NCBI GenBank assembly: GCA_965222515.1
Contig: CBDCUE010000017.1
Location: forward strand, 62,001-126,000
Length of the DNA: 64,000 nt
DNA from: CBDCUE01 sp965222515
Lineage (GTDB): Bacteria > Pseudomonadota > Alphaproteobacteria > Rickettsiales > JABIRX01
Direction: 5' to 3'
The notes under the pieces were generated by a model. That model did not search any database and was not told the origin of the DNA. It saw nothing but the letters and a program-made list of their open reading frames with translations. Shown one piece after another: positions 44,178-54,800 of this stretch (its first letter is position 1; each line of letters opens with the position of its first letter). The position numbers and the translations under genes are program-made.

Positions 44178-44449
44178 TATGATGCACCCATTTGGTCAGA
44201 CAGCTTTTTTAGAAAAGTCGTAGACAAAAAGGAAGAAAACTACCGTAAGTTTTTAGGTTAAATCAACAAAAATAAACCTAACCTAAAAATAAGATGATTA
44301 TAAAAACCATCTCCTCTCATAGCCATCGGCACCTCTGCCTGTGCTACAAAAGTAAATATAAATTATTTTCTTAAAAAGACAAATAAAATATATCATCTTC
44401 TCTCCAGTAAATACCTAAAAGAACAAAACTCTTTCACATATTAACCACG

Positions 44450-45269
44450 CTAAATTGCTGAAGGAGTGCTATAATCTAAAGATTGATACAATCTTTCATT
44501 GTTATAAAACAAAATATATTCTTTAATATTTTTTTTTTAATTCTTTTCCATCAGCAGGAGGGTTTATGAATATTTCTTCATATTTGATAGTTCTCCAAAA
44601 TCTTTCAATAAAAATATTATCTGCCCATCTATCTTTGCCATCCATACTTATTTTAATGTTTCTTTCTAAAACCATGTTTAACCATTCATTACAAGTAAAC
44701 TGGCTTCCTTGGTCTGTGTTGATAATGTTAGGAATAACATTTATCGTTGCATCATCTAACATATCTAAACAAAAATCAACAGATAAAGAGTTTGATATTT
44801 TATAACCAACTACATATCTGCTAAACACATCTATTAAACAAATTAAATAAAAAAACCCTTGTGGAAGCTTGATATAAGTAATATCAGTTTGCCACACTTG
44901 GTTAGACTTATCTATCTCTAAACCCTTTAATAAATATGGATATTTATGATAGTTCTTATTATTGTTTCTACTAAGATGGGGCTTGCTATAAATAGCTGAA
45001 ATATTCATCTTTTGCATCAATCTTAATATTCTTTTATGATTTACCAAATAACCTTTGTTTTGTAATGTTTTAGTTATTTTCCTATAACCGTAAAACGGAT
45101 GTGCTAACCAAATATCATTAATTTCATTAGCAAGATATGTTTCTAACACCATACCATCTAAAAAATTAACTTTTCTATTAATTTTTTGATAATAAAGATT
45201 AGAACGATTAAAGGACAATAGATTACATTTGTTTGTTATGCTTAAACTGTCATTCTGTGAAATTAACAT
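44450..45269 (-). pseudogene. IS3 OrfB transposase, frameshifted in a poly-A run
   Basis: The DDE residues are present: WQTDITYIKL, INTDQGSQF and FIERFWRTIKYEE. The frame is broken at a 10-A run (44525-44534): the natural frame ends ELKKKY, whereas removing one A restores NIKEYILFYNNERLYQSLDY and runs to a stop at 44450. This is a homopolymer frameshift, either real or a sequencing error. HHT/rve domain fold as in all IS3 transposases. Confidence 0.85.
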
Positions 45270-45286
45270 AACTTTTTTGCTAGTAT

Positions 45287-45571
45287 CTAGCTTTCTAATG
45301 CTTTTTTTAAAAAGTCTCTTTCAACCTGTAATTGTCCTATTTTTGCATATAAAGATTGGGTTTCTTCTAATGTTTTTCCTGAAAAAAACTTATTTTTGCT
45401 ATCATAAATATTAGTTGCAGATTCTTTCAAAACCCTTACCCATTTATGAACAGCTGCTTTGCTTACCCCATATTTATTACATATCTCAATGCAACTCATA
45501 TCGCCCTCTAAAAATTTTAAGGCTATTTTTTATTTTAAATTACTATTGTAACTTTTTCTTATTTTGGTCAT
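45287..45571 (-). pseudogene. IS3 OrfA with internal stop codon
   Basis: From the ATG at 45571 the frame reads MTKIRKSYNSNLK, a TAA at 45532-45530, then KIALKFLEGDMSCIEICNKY and GVSKAAVHKWVRVL (helix-turn-helix), ending in a leucine-zipper-like LYAKIGQLQVERDFLKKAL. A 70-residue downstream part could start at 45499. The nonsense codon should stop normal OrfA-OrfB production. Confidence 0.75.
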
Positions 45572-45709
45572 TCTTTTACCATTAAATTATTTATTAATAT
45601 AATAATAATTTTCTTACAATCTGTCTACAAAAATTTACAAAAAACTGACTGAATTTAGGGGTGCATCATACTCTCATAACTTTGCTGAAATTCATATACT
45701 CCTCTCTTT

Positions 45710-48364
45710 TTATGCACAAATTTCTTGTCTATTGCTTGAAAGGCATCTTATATTAGAAGAAAGAGAAGTAGAAGGAGAAGAAGGAAAGATGCTATTACGA
45801 TCTATAATGATTTTATTTTCTAACTCTTGGAAGTTTATCTTATTTGTACTTAAACCTTCTTTGTTCATGTCATCAGAATCTATTTCTAAATCTCCTGTTT
45901 TTTCTGCCATAGAAAGATAAATGTCATCTTTGTCATCTTTATTTTTTAACAAAGGAACAATTTTATCATCTATAAATTCTGCATATGTTAAAAAATCTTT
46001 TTGATATGGAAGAAACCTTCCTTCATCTACTTTTTTTTTAAAAAAACTCTTTATGTCTTGATATTGTTCCGACCTATTATTTAATAATAAATATTCTATA
46101 ATATTACTACGAAACACATTCAAAGCCTCAATATTATACTTTAGCTGATTTTTTTCTTTTTCTGTATCTGTATTTTTATCAATATAATTTGCATATTCTG
46201 TCAAAATATCTTCAATATATTTACTAAATCCTAATGTTTCACAATTTATTAATTTTAAATTATTTGATAATAAATTAAAAAAAGTTGGAACATAAATTAA
46301 ATAATCTTTATAAAATCTTTGAGTTAAAACACCATCATGCGTATCAAATATATCATTTTTATCAGTAATAAAAGGAACTAAAATATTTTCATATAATGAT
46401 TTAAATATACTTTCATTTACTGTATCTGTATCAAAGATAGAATTGTATAATTCTATTCTGATTACAGATGCCAAATTGGCAGAACAAGTATCAGTAGACA
46501 ATAAAAAAGCTGTATATAATTTTGTTGCTCCATCTTGTTTCTGCAATAGTGTAATAATTTCATTTTTTGAATTACTATTAGCAGTTCTATTAACATCTCC
46601 ATTAAAAAGTGCTTTTATTTCTCCTAAAGAACCAGGGTGCAAAAGATTGTCATATATATTATCTGACGTATGAAATCTATCTAAGAGTACCCTTGTTTTT
46701 TTTAAATCTTCTAAAGCACTATTTGTTTGAGTTTCTATATTCTTTATAAATGCAATCATTTGGGGTTTTTGATTCTTTGATATTGTTTTTTGCAATTCTG
46801 TGACTATATGATTTGTGTTTTCCAATTCTGTGACTATATTATTATATAATGTTATTAATTCACTAAAAAATTGACTTCTTTTACACTCTGAATCTTTTAT
46901 TGATGAATTAGATATAGGTATTGATATTGATTCACAATAACCCTTTACTTTTTGTAATTGTGTTTTTATATCAAATAGTATTTCTATTTCATTATTACCT
47001 AAATTTGCGTTTATTTCTTCAATTACTTGCTTAACATTATTAATATATTTTTCTATTCTATTTTTTATATCTATATTTCTACTTTTGGTTATAGATAGAT
47101 ATATATTAGTTATATTTTCATTGTCTAATGTTTCTTTAAACAATGTCTTAACTAGTATCTTTGATAAATTATTCTGTTGTGTTTGATCATATATCTCATA
47201 ATTATCCCCAAAATCAATTTTAAAATTACTAGATCCTGCAACCTCATTTCTTGCAGGAATATATTTACCAATAGCATTATTAAAATAATTTGTTAAAGCA
47301 GATAAAGAAATTGATTTTGCTAACATATTATTGACATGATCAGAACTCTGAAAAAAGTTTTCTTTTTTATAGTAAAGAATCTTACATTCCTCAGGAGTAA
47401 GCAATCCTTTTTCTATGGCTTTGAATGTGATATTTGTTCTATAAAAATCACTGTTTACTAACTCAATTATATTCAATAATTTATCATTATTTTTTATAAT
47501 ACATCCTGTTTCTATGACATTAAATATGATATTTGTTCTATAAAAATCACTGTTTACTAACTCAATTATATTCAATAATTCATCATTATTTTTTATAATA
47601 CATCCTGTTTCTATGGCTTTAAATATGATATTTGTTCTATAAAAATCACTGTTTACTAACTCAATTATATTCAATAATTCATCATTATTTTTTATAATAC
47701 ATCCTGTTTCTATGGCTTTAAATATGATATTTGTTCTATAAAAATCACTGTTTACTAACTCAATTATATTCAATAATAATTCATCATTATTTTTTATAAT
47801 ACATCCTGTTTCTATGGCTTTAAATATGATATTTCCTCTATCAAAATCACTGTTTACTAACTCAATTATATTCAATAATTCATCATTATTTTTTATAATA
47901 CATCCTGTTTCTATGGCTTTAAATATGATATTTGTTCTATCAGAATCACTGTTTACTAACTCAATTATATTCAATAATTTATCATTATTTTTTATAATAC
48001 ATCCTGTTTCTATGGCTTTAGATATAATCTTTAGTTTATTATCATAATATATTTTAAAATCGAATATAAGATAATAACGGTCTACTAAGTTAATTATATT
48101 CAATAATTCATCACAAGTTTTTATAATATATCTTTCTTTTTCTATGGCTTTCAATATGATCTTTGTTCTATCAGAATCACTGTTTACTAACTTAATTATC
48201 TTCAATAATTCATCATAATTTTTTATAACAATTTTTTTTTCTATGACATCTTTTATATCTTGTTTTGTAAATTTTGCTATGGCTTGTACTCTTATGACAT
48301 GGAGTATGAATTTGACTCTAGTAACATTATCTTTTACTAAAACAACGTATTTCCAATAATTCAT
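45710..48364 (-). CDS. Large protein with N-terminal 33-residue helical repeats
   Basis: 884 residues from the ATG at 48364. About ten tandem repeats of 33 residues (roughly residues 15-330), consensus DELLNIIELVNSDFYRT + NIIFKAIETGCIIKNN, form helix-loop-helix pairs, an alpha-solenoid-like array. Six central units are nearly identical in DNA as well. The C-terminal 550 residues are helical, polar, Asn-rich and unrecognised (for example YNNIVTELENTNHIVTELQ). No signal peptide or membrane helix is visible. An effector-like or adhesion-related role is only analogy with other repeat proteins of host-associated bacteria. Confidence 0.75.
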   Translation of the reverse strand: MNYWKYVVLVKDNVTRVKFILHVIRVQAIAKFTKQDIKDVIEKKIVIKNYDELLKIIKLVNSDSDRTKIILKAIEKERYIIKTCDELLNIINLVDRYYLIFDFKIYYDNKLKIISKAIETGCIIKNNDKLLNIIELVNSDSDRTNIIFKAIETGCIIKNNDELLNIIELVNSDFDRGNIIFKAIETGCIIKNNDELLLNIIELVNSDFYRTNIIFKAIETGCIIKNNDELLNIIELVNSDFYRTNIIFKAIETGCIIKNNDELLNIIELVNSDFYRTNIIFNVIETGCIIKNNDKLLNIIELVNSDFYRTNITFKAIEKGLLTPEECKILYYKKENFFQSSDHVNNMLAKSISLSALTNYFNNAIGKYIPARNEVAGSSNFKIDFGDNYEIYDQTQQNNLSKILVKTLFKETLDNENITNIYLSITKSRNIDIKNRIEKYINNVKQVIEEINANLGNNEIEILFDIKTQLQKVKGYCESISIPISNSSIKDSECKRSQFFSELITLYNNIVTELENTNHIVTELQKTISKNQKPQMIAFIKNIETQTNSALEDLKKTRVLLDRFHTSDNIYDNLLHPGSLGEIKALFNGDVNRTANSNSKNEIITLLQKQDGATKLYTAFLLSTDTCSANLASVIRIELYNSIFDTDTVNESIFKSLYENILVPFITDKNDIFDTHDGVLTQRFYKDYLIYVPTFFNLLSNNLKLINCETLGFSKYIEDILTEYANYIDKNTDTEKEKNQLKYNIEALNVFRSNIIEYLLLNNRSEQYQDIKSFFKKKVDEGRFLPYQKDFLTYAEFIDDKIVPLLKNKDDKDDIYLSMAEKTGDLEIDSDDMNKEGLSTNKINFQELENKIIIDRNSIFPSSPSTSLSSNIRCLSSNRQEICA
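47403..48010. repeat. 99-bp tandem coding repeats
   Basis: The marker 'catcctgtttctatgg' recurs at 47502, 47601, 47700, 47802, 47901 and 48000, a period of 99 bp with one 102-bp unit (an extra AAT codon). Neighbouring units differ by only a few bases. Diverged units continue to about 48330. Units stay in frame, so they change protein length, not expression. Confidence 0.92.
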
Positions 48365-48995
48365 CAATCACCCTTTCTTTATAATTATAAAAATATTAAG
48401 GAAATGTTAATAATTTCAATTAGAGTCATAATTTTCTAAATTACACAGCCCTAAAGGGCTAAAAATTCAGCAGAGTTATTAGTGTACAATCTGATTTCAC
48501 TTATGATATTTAAATACACCGCACAAAATCAGATTGCTACGCTTACAAAAAATTAAAGATTATAATTAAAATTATCAACACCTCCATTAATAAACATTAA
48601 AGACCCCCTGTGCAACTGAAAAAATATAATAAAAAAGGCAAAAACTCCCAATTTCATCATTTTTGTGAAAGCAGGAAGATGCAGTCTTTTGGAAGAAGTT
48701 ACACATGGACTCCTTCCTTCGCAAGAATGATAATTTTGGGAGAATTACTACCTTTTTTCGGTTACGCAGGAGTCTTTTAAAACCTTGATAATCTTAGATC
48801 AAATAATGATATAAGATTGCCTAAATATTAGTAATAATTATTGCTAATTTTACTAATTAAAAAAACTAGATAATTTAAACTTAAAAATATTAAATTATCT
48901 AGTTTTTATCTTCATTTATGGTCATCAGCACCTCTGCCTGTTCCACAAATTTATTATATTATTTTATTATAACAATATCAACTTTTATCTTTATT
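48365..48995. other. Non-coding gap with decayed repeats
   Basis: Contains hairpin AGCCCTaaAGGGCT (48450-48463), a separated inverted pair around 'aatctgatttca' (48489) and 'aaaatcagattg' (48518), and a degenerate family A palindrome at 48648-48755 that keeps the core 'gatgcagtctttt'. No open frame looks coding. 'cagcacctctgcctgttcc' near 48927 matches the IS3 flank at 44330. Confidence 0.5.
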
Positions 48996-49465
48996 TTATA
49001 AATACCTATGTGGCGAAGACACATTTAACTGATTATAAATATCAGAAGGAGTTTTATAATCTAAAGATTGGTGAGGTCTTTTATTGTTATAAAATTTTAT
49101 ATATTCATCTATATTTTTTCTTAAATCTGCTAGATTATTAGGAGGGTTTATATAAATCTCTTCATATTTTATAGTTCTCCAAAATCTTTCAATATAAATG
49201 TTATCTGCCCATCTTCCTTTACCATCCATACTAATTTTGATGTTTTTATTTTTAAGAGCAGTTACCCAATCATCTGAAGTATATTGAACTCCCTGATCAC
49301 TATTAATAATTTCAGGTGCTTTTCCCTCTGACAAAGCATTATTAAGTATATCTAAACTAAATTCTGCTTGCAAACCTAAGCATAAATCCCAAGATACCAC
49401 ATATCTACTATAAACATCTATTAATGCAACCAAATATACAAAACCTTTTGAAGTTATTCTTCTTA
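48996..49465 (-). pseudogene. IS3-family OrfB remnant (second type), N-terminus lost
   Basis: The frame reads ITSKGFVYLVALIDVYSRYV, then INSDQGVQYTSDDW, YIERFWRTIKYEEIYINPP and KFYNNKRPHQSLDYKTPSDI, so the second Asp and the Glu of the DDE triad are present but the N-terminal half, including the first Asp, is gone. It is cut at 49465 by an IS256-type end. The sequence differs clearly from the IS3 at 44180, so it is a separate element. Confidence 0.85.
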
Positions 49466-49655
49466 GGGAGCGTTACTAAATATTGTGTTTTTTAGAGTAA
49501 TCACTTACTCTAAAAAATGTAATTTATTAACACTAAAAATAGTAACACTATGAATAAAAATATAACACAAAAAGCTTTAAAATGTCAAAATTTATTGTCA
49601 GCTTCAATAAACTATGGTATAGAAAATCTTAATTGTTAGATTAGAAAAGCTACTA

Positions 49656-49704
49656 AGCACAAAATTAGCTTTGAAAATGAAGACAGATTGTTAGATTATG
49701 TCTT
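49656..49704. repeat. 49-bp target-site duplication, left copy
   Basis: 'agcacaaaattagctttgaa' through 'gttagattatgtctt' is repeated exactly at 51657-51705 on the other side of the IS1634-family element. It is part of the host IS256 transposase frame, which proves duplication upon insertion. Confidence 0.93.
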
Positions 49705-51656
49705 CCTAACTTTGTCATATTTTAGTTATATGAAAAAATATTTTGTAGGATTGTTAGGGTATTAGGGTTTTTTTGTGGTTGTTTTTTGAGTGTAGTGCCT
49801 ACCTATTCTTTTGTGTTGCATATAAATATTTTCGTGTTAGGATAGTCTTTTTAACCAAAAAAATATATTTAAAATGTTTATAAGAACAAAGAAATCACCA
49901 AAAAGCCCTAGAAAATCTGTGCAGATAGTTGAAAACATAAGAATTGGGAATCAAGTTAAGCAAAAAATAGTTCATTATGTAGGAGTTGCATCAGATGATC
50001 ACGAAGAAGAAAAACTAAGGAATCTTGCAAAAGAAATAATTATCAAAAAAACTAAAGAAAGAGAAGTTCTTTCAAAACAAGGATCTTTATTTGCTGAAGA
50101 AGATTTACCCCATTTGATCCAAAAAAAACAAGGAAGAAAAAAACAAAAAAGCATAGAAGATATATTACCGACATCTAAAGTGTTATTAGATGATATAGAA
50201 GAAGAAAAAAGAATAAGTGATGGTATTTTTGAAGTAGGAGGAAAACTATTTGATGATATAGGTTTTGATCAATTGTTAAAAAATAGAAATGATAAAAAAC
50301 TTTTGAAAGATTTAGTATTATCAAGAATAATAAATCCTACAAGTAAGCTAAAAACTCATAATATACTGGGGGAAGAATTTAACAAGGAATATGATTTAAA
50401 TAGAATATATAGAATAATGGATAAATTGCATTTAGAGATTGATGAGATGAAAAATTTATCTTTTCAAAAGACTAAAAGATTGTTTGGAGGAAAAATAGAT
50501 TTATTGTTATTTGATGTAACTACTTTATATTTTGAATCAATAAACACAGATGATTTAAGGAATTTTGGATATAGTAAAGATCATAGATTTAATACAACCC
50601 AAATAGTGTTGGCATTGGCTACTAATCAAGAGGGTTTGCCAGTTGGTTATGAGTTATTTAGTGGCAATACAGCAGAAGTAAAAACACTAATAACAACAAT
50701 AGAGGGTTTTGGTAAATATTTAGATATAAAAGAGGTATATTTTTGTGCAGATAGGGCGATGTTTAGCGATGCTAATTTAGAGTTACTTGAGCAAAAAGGG
50801 TATAAATATGTGGTAGCAGCAAAATTAAGAAATTTGGATAAGAAAACAAAAGAATCAATATTAGATGAAAAAAATTATAGGGGAGAATTAGTAGGAAATG
50901 ATTTTGGGTTTATATCAGAGTTTGAATATAAAGGTAGAAGACTAATTACCAGCTACAAATCAAAAAGAGCAAGAAAAGATTTAAAGCAAAGAATGAAGAT
51001 TTTAGAGAAGTTAGAAAAAATGTCAGATAAGAATGGTAATATCACTGGACAAAAGTTGGTATCTAATAGTGGAGTAAAAAAATATGTTAAAAAGTTAGAT
51101 GGACAGGTAGCTATTAATAATTTGAAAATAGTAGAAGAGGAAAAATGGGATGGTTTACATGGAGTTATTACTAATGATAAAACAGGGAAAGCGAGTGAGA
51201 TTGTATCTAGATACAGTAACTTATGGGTTATAGAGGAATCATTTAGGATAAATAAGCATGATTTAAAAATGAGACCTATTTTTCATTTTAAGAAGGAGAG
51301 AATAGAATCTCATATAGCAATGTGTTATATGAGTTTTTCAATTATTAGAAATATAGAATATCAATGTAATTTAACTCAAAAAATTAGCCCTAAAGAAATT
51401 ATTAGTTGTTTAAGAAAAGTTGAGTCTTCAATTTATATTCACAAAAAAACTAAAGATAGATATTTAGTTCCAGGGTATTTTAATAATAAAATGGCTAAAA
51501 TTTATAAAACTTTTAATATTATTAGAAATAGAGATGCTCAAATTTACCTAAATTAATTCCACAATATTATAAAATAATGTAGTGCCTAAAAAATAGCAAA
51601 CCCTTCTAACTCAAGGCTTTAGAGACCTTTTTATTTTTAAAAATGACAAAGTCGGG
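49705..51656 (+). mobile_element. Complete IS1634-family insertion sequence
   Basis: 1952 bp between 49-bp direct repeats. Terminal inverted repeats are CCTAACTTTGTCATATTTTA (left) and CCCGACTTTGTCATTTTTAA (right, inverted), 16 of 20 matching. It carries one intact 560-codon transposase gene. IS1634-type elements are known for unusually long and variable target duplications. A second, partial copy is at 1-1060. Confidence 0.93.
49874..51556 (+). CDS. IS1634-family transposase, intact
   Basis: 560 residues, normal for the family. Catalytic DDE residues appear in LLLFDVTTLYFES, VYFCADRAMFSD and LWVIEESFRINKHDLKMRPI. A GYELFSGNTAEVKTL segment before the second Asp is typical of IS4-superfamily DDE transposases. 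The frame has no lesion and both ends of its element are present, so it is probably active. Closely similar to the truncated copy at 1-891. Confidence 0.92.
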   Translation: MFIRTKKSPKSPRKSVQIVENIRIGNQVKQKIVHYVGVASDDHEEEKLRNLAKEIIIKKTKEREVLSKQGSLFAEEDLPHLIQKKQGRKKQKSIEDILPTSKVLLDDIEEEKRISDGIFEVGGKLFDDIGFDQLLKNRNDKKLLKDLVLSRIINPTSKLKTHNILGEEFNKEYDLNRIYRIMDKLHLEIDEMKNLSFQKTKRLFGGKIDLLLFDVTTLYFESINTDDLRNFGYSKDHRFNTTQIVLALATNQEGLPVGYELFSGNTAEVKTLITTIEGFGKYLDIKEVYFCADRAMFSDANLELLEQKGYKYVVAAKLRNLDKKTKESILDEKNYRGELVGNDFGFISEFEYKGRRLITSYKSKRARKDLKQRMKILEKLEKMSDKNGNITGQKLVSNSGVKKYVKKLDGQVAINNLKIVEEEKWDGLHGVITNDKTGKASEIVSRYSNLWVIEESFRINKHDLKMRPIFHFKKERIESHIAMCYMSFSIIRNIEYQCNLTQKISPKEIISCLRKVESSIYIHKKTKDRYLVPGYFNNKMAKIYKTFNIIRNRDAQIYLN

Positions 51657-51705
51657 AGCACAAAATTAGCTTTGAAAATGAAGACAGATTGTTAGATTAT
51701 GTCTT
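51657..51705. repeat. 49-bp target-site duplication, right copy
   Basis: Exact copy of 49656-49704. Beyond it the IS256-type frame continues (VVIKDFERNNWLKYQVKSFK) to a stop at 51788-51790. Confidence 0.93.
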
Positions 51706-51844
51706 TGTAGTCATTAAGGATTTTGAAAGAAATAATTGGCTCAAATACCAAGTAAAATCTTTCAAAGCTTGGAAGGAATATGAAAACTAAAAACACAATT
51801 GATTTAACGCTCCCTTTTCTTTTATTGCTAAAAAATACTTGAAT

Positions 51845-54800
51845 TTATGCAATAATTTCTGTTGCCATTAACTCGGCTTGTTTTAAAACAGTTTCTGTTG
51901 CTAATTTTTCCATATCTGGTGGATAGCCAAATTTTCTAAGGGTTCTTTTTACTATAACTCTTAAATTTGCCCTTACACTTTCTTTTATTTGCCAGTCAAT
52001 GGAAGCATTATTTTTTATTTTTTCTGTTAAAACTACAGCAAGCTCTCTTAATTTATCTTTTTGCATTAATTCTGTTGCACTATCATTACTTGCTATAGCA
52101 GTATAAAAAGCATATTCAAAATCAGTCAAGCCCATTTCTTTGGAGCTCTTATCCATTTTTTTTATCTCTTTACCAAGATTGATTAATTCATCAATTACTT
52201 CGGCTGCTGTTAGAATTTTATTATGATATCTTTTAATAGAGTCTTCTAACATTTTCATCAAGGTTTGACTTTCGATAAGATTTTTTTTAGTTCTGGTTTT
52301 TATTTCATCATGTAATATTTTTTTTAATGTTTCTAAAGCAATATTTTTGTGCTTCATTCCTTTGATTTCAAGCAAGAATTCTTCTGATAAAATGGAAATA
52401 TCTGGTTTTTTTATTCCAGCTGCATCAAACACATCTATAACTTGATGAGTTACTAATGCTTCATCTATTACTTGTCTTATGGCTGTTTCAATTGCTTCAT
52501 CACTTTTACCAGATGCCGAATGTTCAAATTTGCATAATCTTGCTTTTATTGCTTGAAAAAAAGCAACTTCTTCTTTTTGCTTCATTGCCTTTTCATCAGG
52601 AACGGCTATTGCAAATATTTGAGATAATCTAGCTACAATATCTATAAATCTTTTTTTACCATTATCTAATCCTAAAATATGATTTTCAGCTGCAAGAATA
52701 ATAGCAAGCTTTTCTCTAACAGAACTATTGAAATATTTTTGATAATCAAAATCATGAAACATTTGCTGAATAATTTCTAATTCTTCTAACATCATTTGAA
52801 CAGCTTCTTTTTGAGCGATGGCAGGCTCGCCTTTTCCTCCATTATCTGCGTAAAAAGAAAGAGCTTTTTTTAGATCTGAAGCAATACCAAAATAATCAAC
52901 AACCAAACCTCCTTTTTTATCTTTATAAACTCGATTTACTCTAGCTATTGCCTGCATTAAATTATGACCTTGCATAGGTTTGTGAATATATAATGTATGC
53001 ATTGCAGGAGCATCAAATCCAGTTAGCCACATATTTCTAACTATTACTAATTGTAACTCATCTTGAGGATTTTTAATTCTATCTGCTAAAATTCTTCTTT
53101 GCTCTTTACTGGTATGATGTCTTGCCATTTCTGGTCCATCGCTAGATTTAGAAGTCATTACTACTTTGATTGCCCCTTTAGATAAATCTTCATTATGCCA
53201 ATCGGGTTTTAACTTTATTATTTTTTCATAAAGAGCTGCCGCAATTCTTCTAGACATTGCAACTATCATACCTTTTCCATCAATAATATTTTGACGCTTT
53301 TCAAAATGATCTATAATATCTTTAGCAATTTTTTTTATTGTTTTTTCACTACCAATTAATGCTTCAAGTTGTGTCCATTTAGCTTTTGCTTTTTGGCTTT
53401 CAGATAAATCTTGTTTTTCTAAATCCTTATCTAATTCTTTAACTAATTTTTTACCTTTATCATCTAAATCTATTTTTGCAAGACGGCTTTCATAATAAAT
53501 TTTAACCGTAGCACCATCTTTTACTGCTTGAGATATATCATAAATATCAACATATTCTCCAAACACAGCAGGGGTATTTTTATCAGTATTTTCAATAGGA
53601 GTTCCTGTAAATCCAAGATAAGTTGCATTAGGAAGAGCATCTCTCATATATTTTGCAAAACCATAAACAGTTTTTTTTCCAATTAAATTTCCTGCTTCAT
53701 CTTTACTATCTACTGTTTTTGCTCCAAATCCATATTGAGTTCTGTGAGCTTCATCAACTATTACGACAATATTTTCTCGCATAGATAAAGCTTCGTAAAT
53801 ATTACCATCACTTACACTAAATTTTTGAATTGTAGTAAAAACTACTCCACCAGATGCAACTTTTAATAATTTTTTTAAATCTTTTCTATCTCTTGCTTTA
53901 ACAGGAGTTTGTCTTAATAATTGTTTACTAGATGCAAAACTATCAAATAATTGCTCATCTAAATCATTACGATCTGTAATTACTAGAATTGTTGGGTTGT
54001 TTAGTTTTAAAACTAATTTTCCTGTGGTAAATACCATAGAAAGAGATTTTCCTGAGCCTTGAGTGTGCCAAACCACTCCACCTTTACGACTCCCATTTGT
54101 TGCTTTTTCTACAGATAAAACGGCTTTATTTACAGCATAATATTGATGATAGGCTGCAATTTTTTTAATAATTTTTACAGAAGTAATTTGAGTTTTACTA
54201 TCAATAGAAGATGATTTTTCAAAAACAGTAAAATGACGAATAAGATCAAGTAATGTTTGTTTATTTAACATTTTTTCAATCAATATTTCCAATTCTATCT
54301 CCTGTTTTTCTTTGCCTTGAACCCTCCAACTCATAAAACGATTAAGCAAACTAGATATTGAACCAGCCCTTGCCTCAAAACCATCAGAAATGGCTAAAAT
54401 ACCATTATAGATAAATAAAGAAGGTATAGTGTCTTTATAAGTTTCTAACTGCTTGTAAGCAGAGCCAATGGTTGCTTGCTCACTAATTGCATTTTTTAAT
54501 TCAATAACCACAAGTGGCAGGCCATTCACAAATAAAACAATATCAGGTCTTTTATTTTGATTTTCATAAGTTACCGTAAATTGATTAACCACATAAAAAT
54601 CATTATTTTTTATATTATTAAAATCCACAAGCCAAACTAAATCACCTCGTTCAATACCATTTTTTTGATAATGAATTTTTACTCCTTCAGTAAGCATTTT
54701 ATGAAATTTCTCATTAGCATCTATAAGAGAGGAAGAGCTAATTCGCAAAACTTGGTTTAAAGCATCAATTTGTGCATTATTTGGAATATTAGGATTAATT

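Larger units (their letters stand above)
44180..45668 (-). mobile_element. IS3-family element, inactivated
   Basis: Ends are TGATGCACCC (44180-44189) and its complement GGGTGCATCA (45659-45668), of the TG...CA type normal for IS3; length 1489 bp. Both reading frames run leftward and both carry lesions (see orfA and orfB). The segment 44190-44449 beyond orfB holds 'ggcacctctgcctgtgctac', also seen near the other IS3 remnant (48928). No clear 3-bp target duplication is visible. Confidence 0.88.
49466..51814 (+). mobile_element. IS256-family remnant, interrupted by IS1634 element
   Basis: Outer ends GGGAGCGTTA (49466) and TAACGCTCCC (51805-51814) are inverted repeats, both followed inward by 'ttgtgttttttag'-like sequence. 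Removing the inner IS and one target copy leaves ~350 bp whose frame reads QNLLSASINYGIENLNC-stop-IRKATKHKISFENEDRLLD, matching the C-terminus of IS256-type transposases. The element is internally deleted and carries a nonsense codon (49637-49639). Flanks show no target duplication; a rearrangement joined an IS3 remnant to the hsdR side. Confidence 0.65.

Noticed and set aside
47403..48330. Regular 99-bp repeats resembling a CRISPR or satellite array
   Set aside because: The period is a multiple of three, the units are coding in one long frame, and there are no variable spacers between constant repeats.
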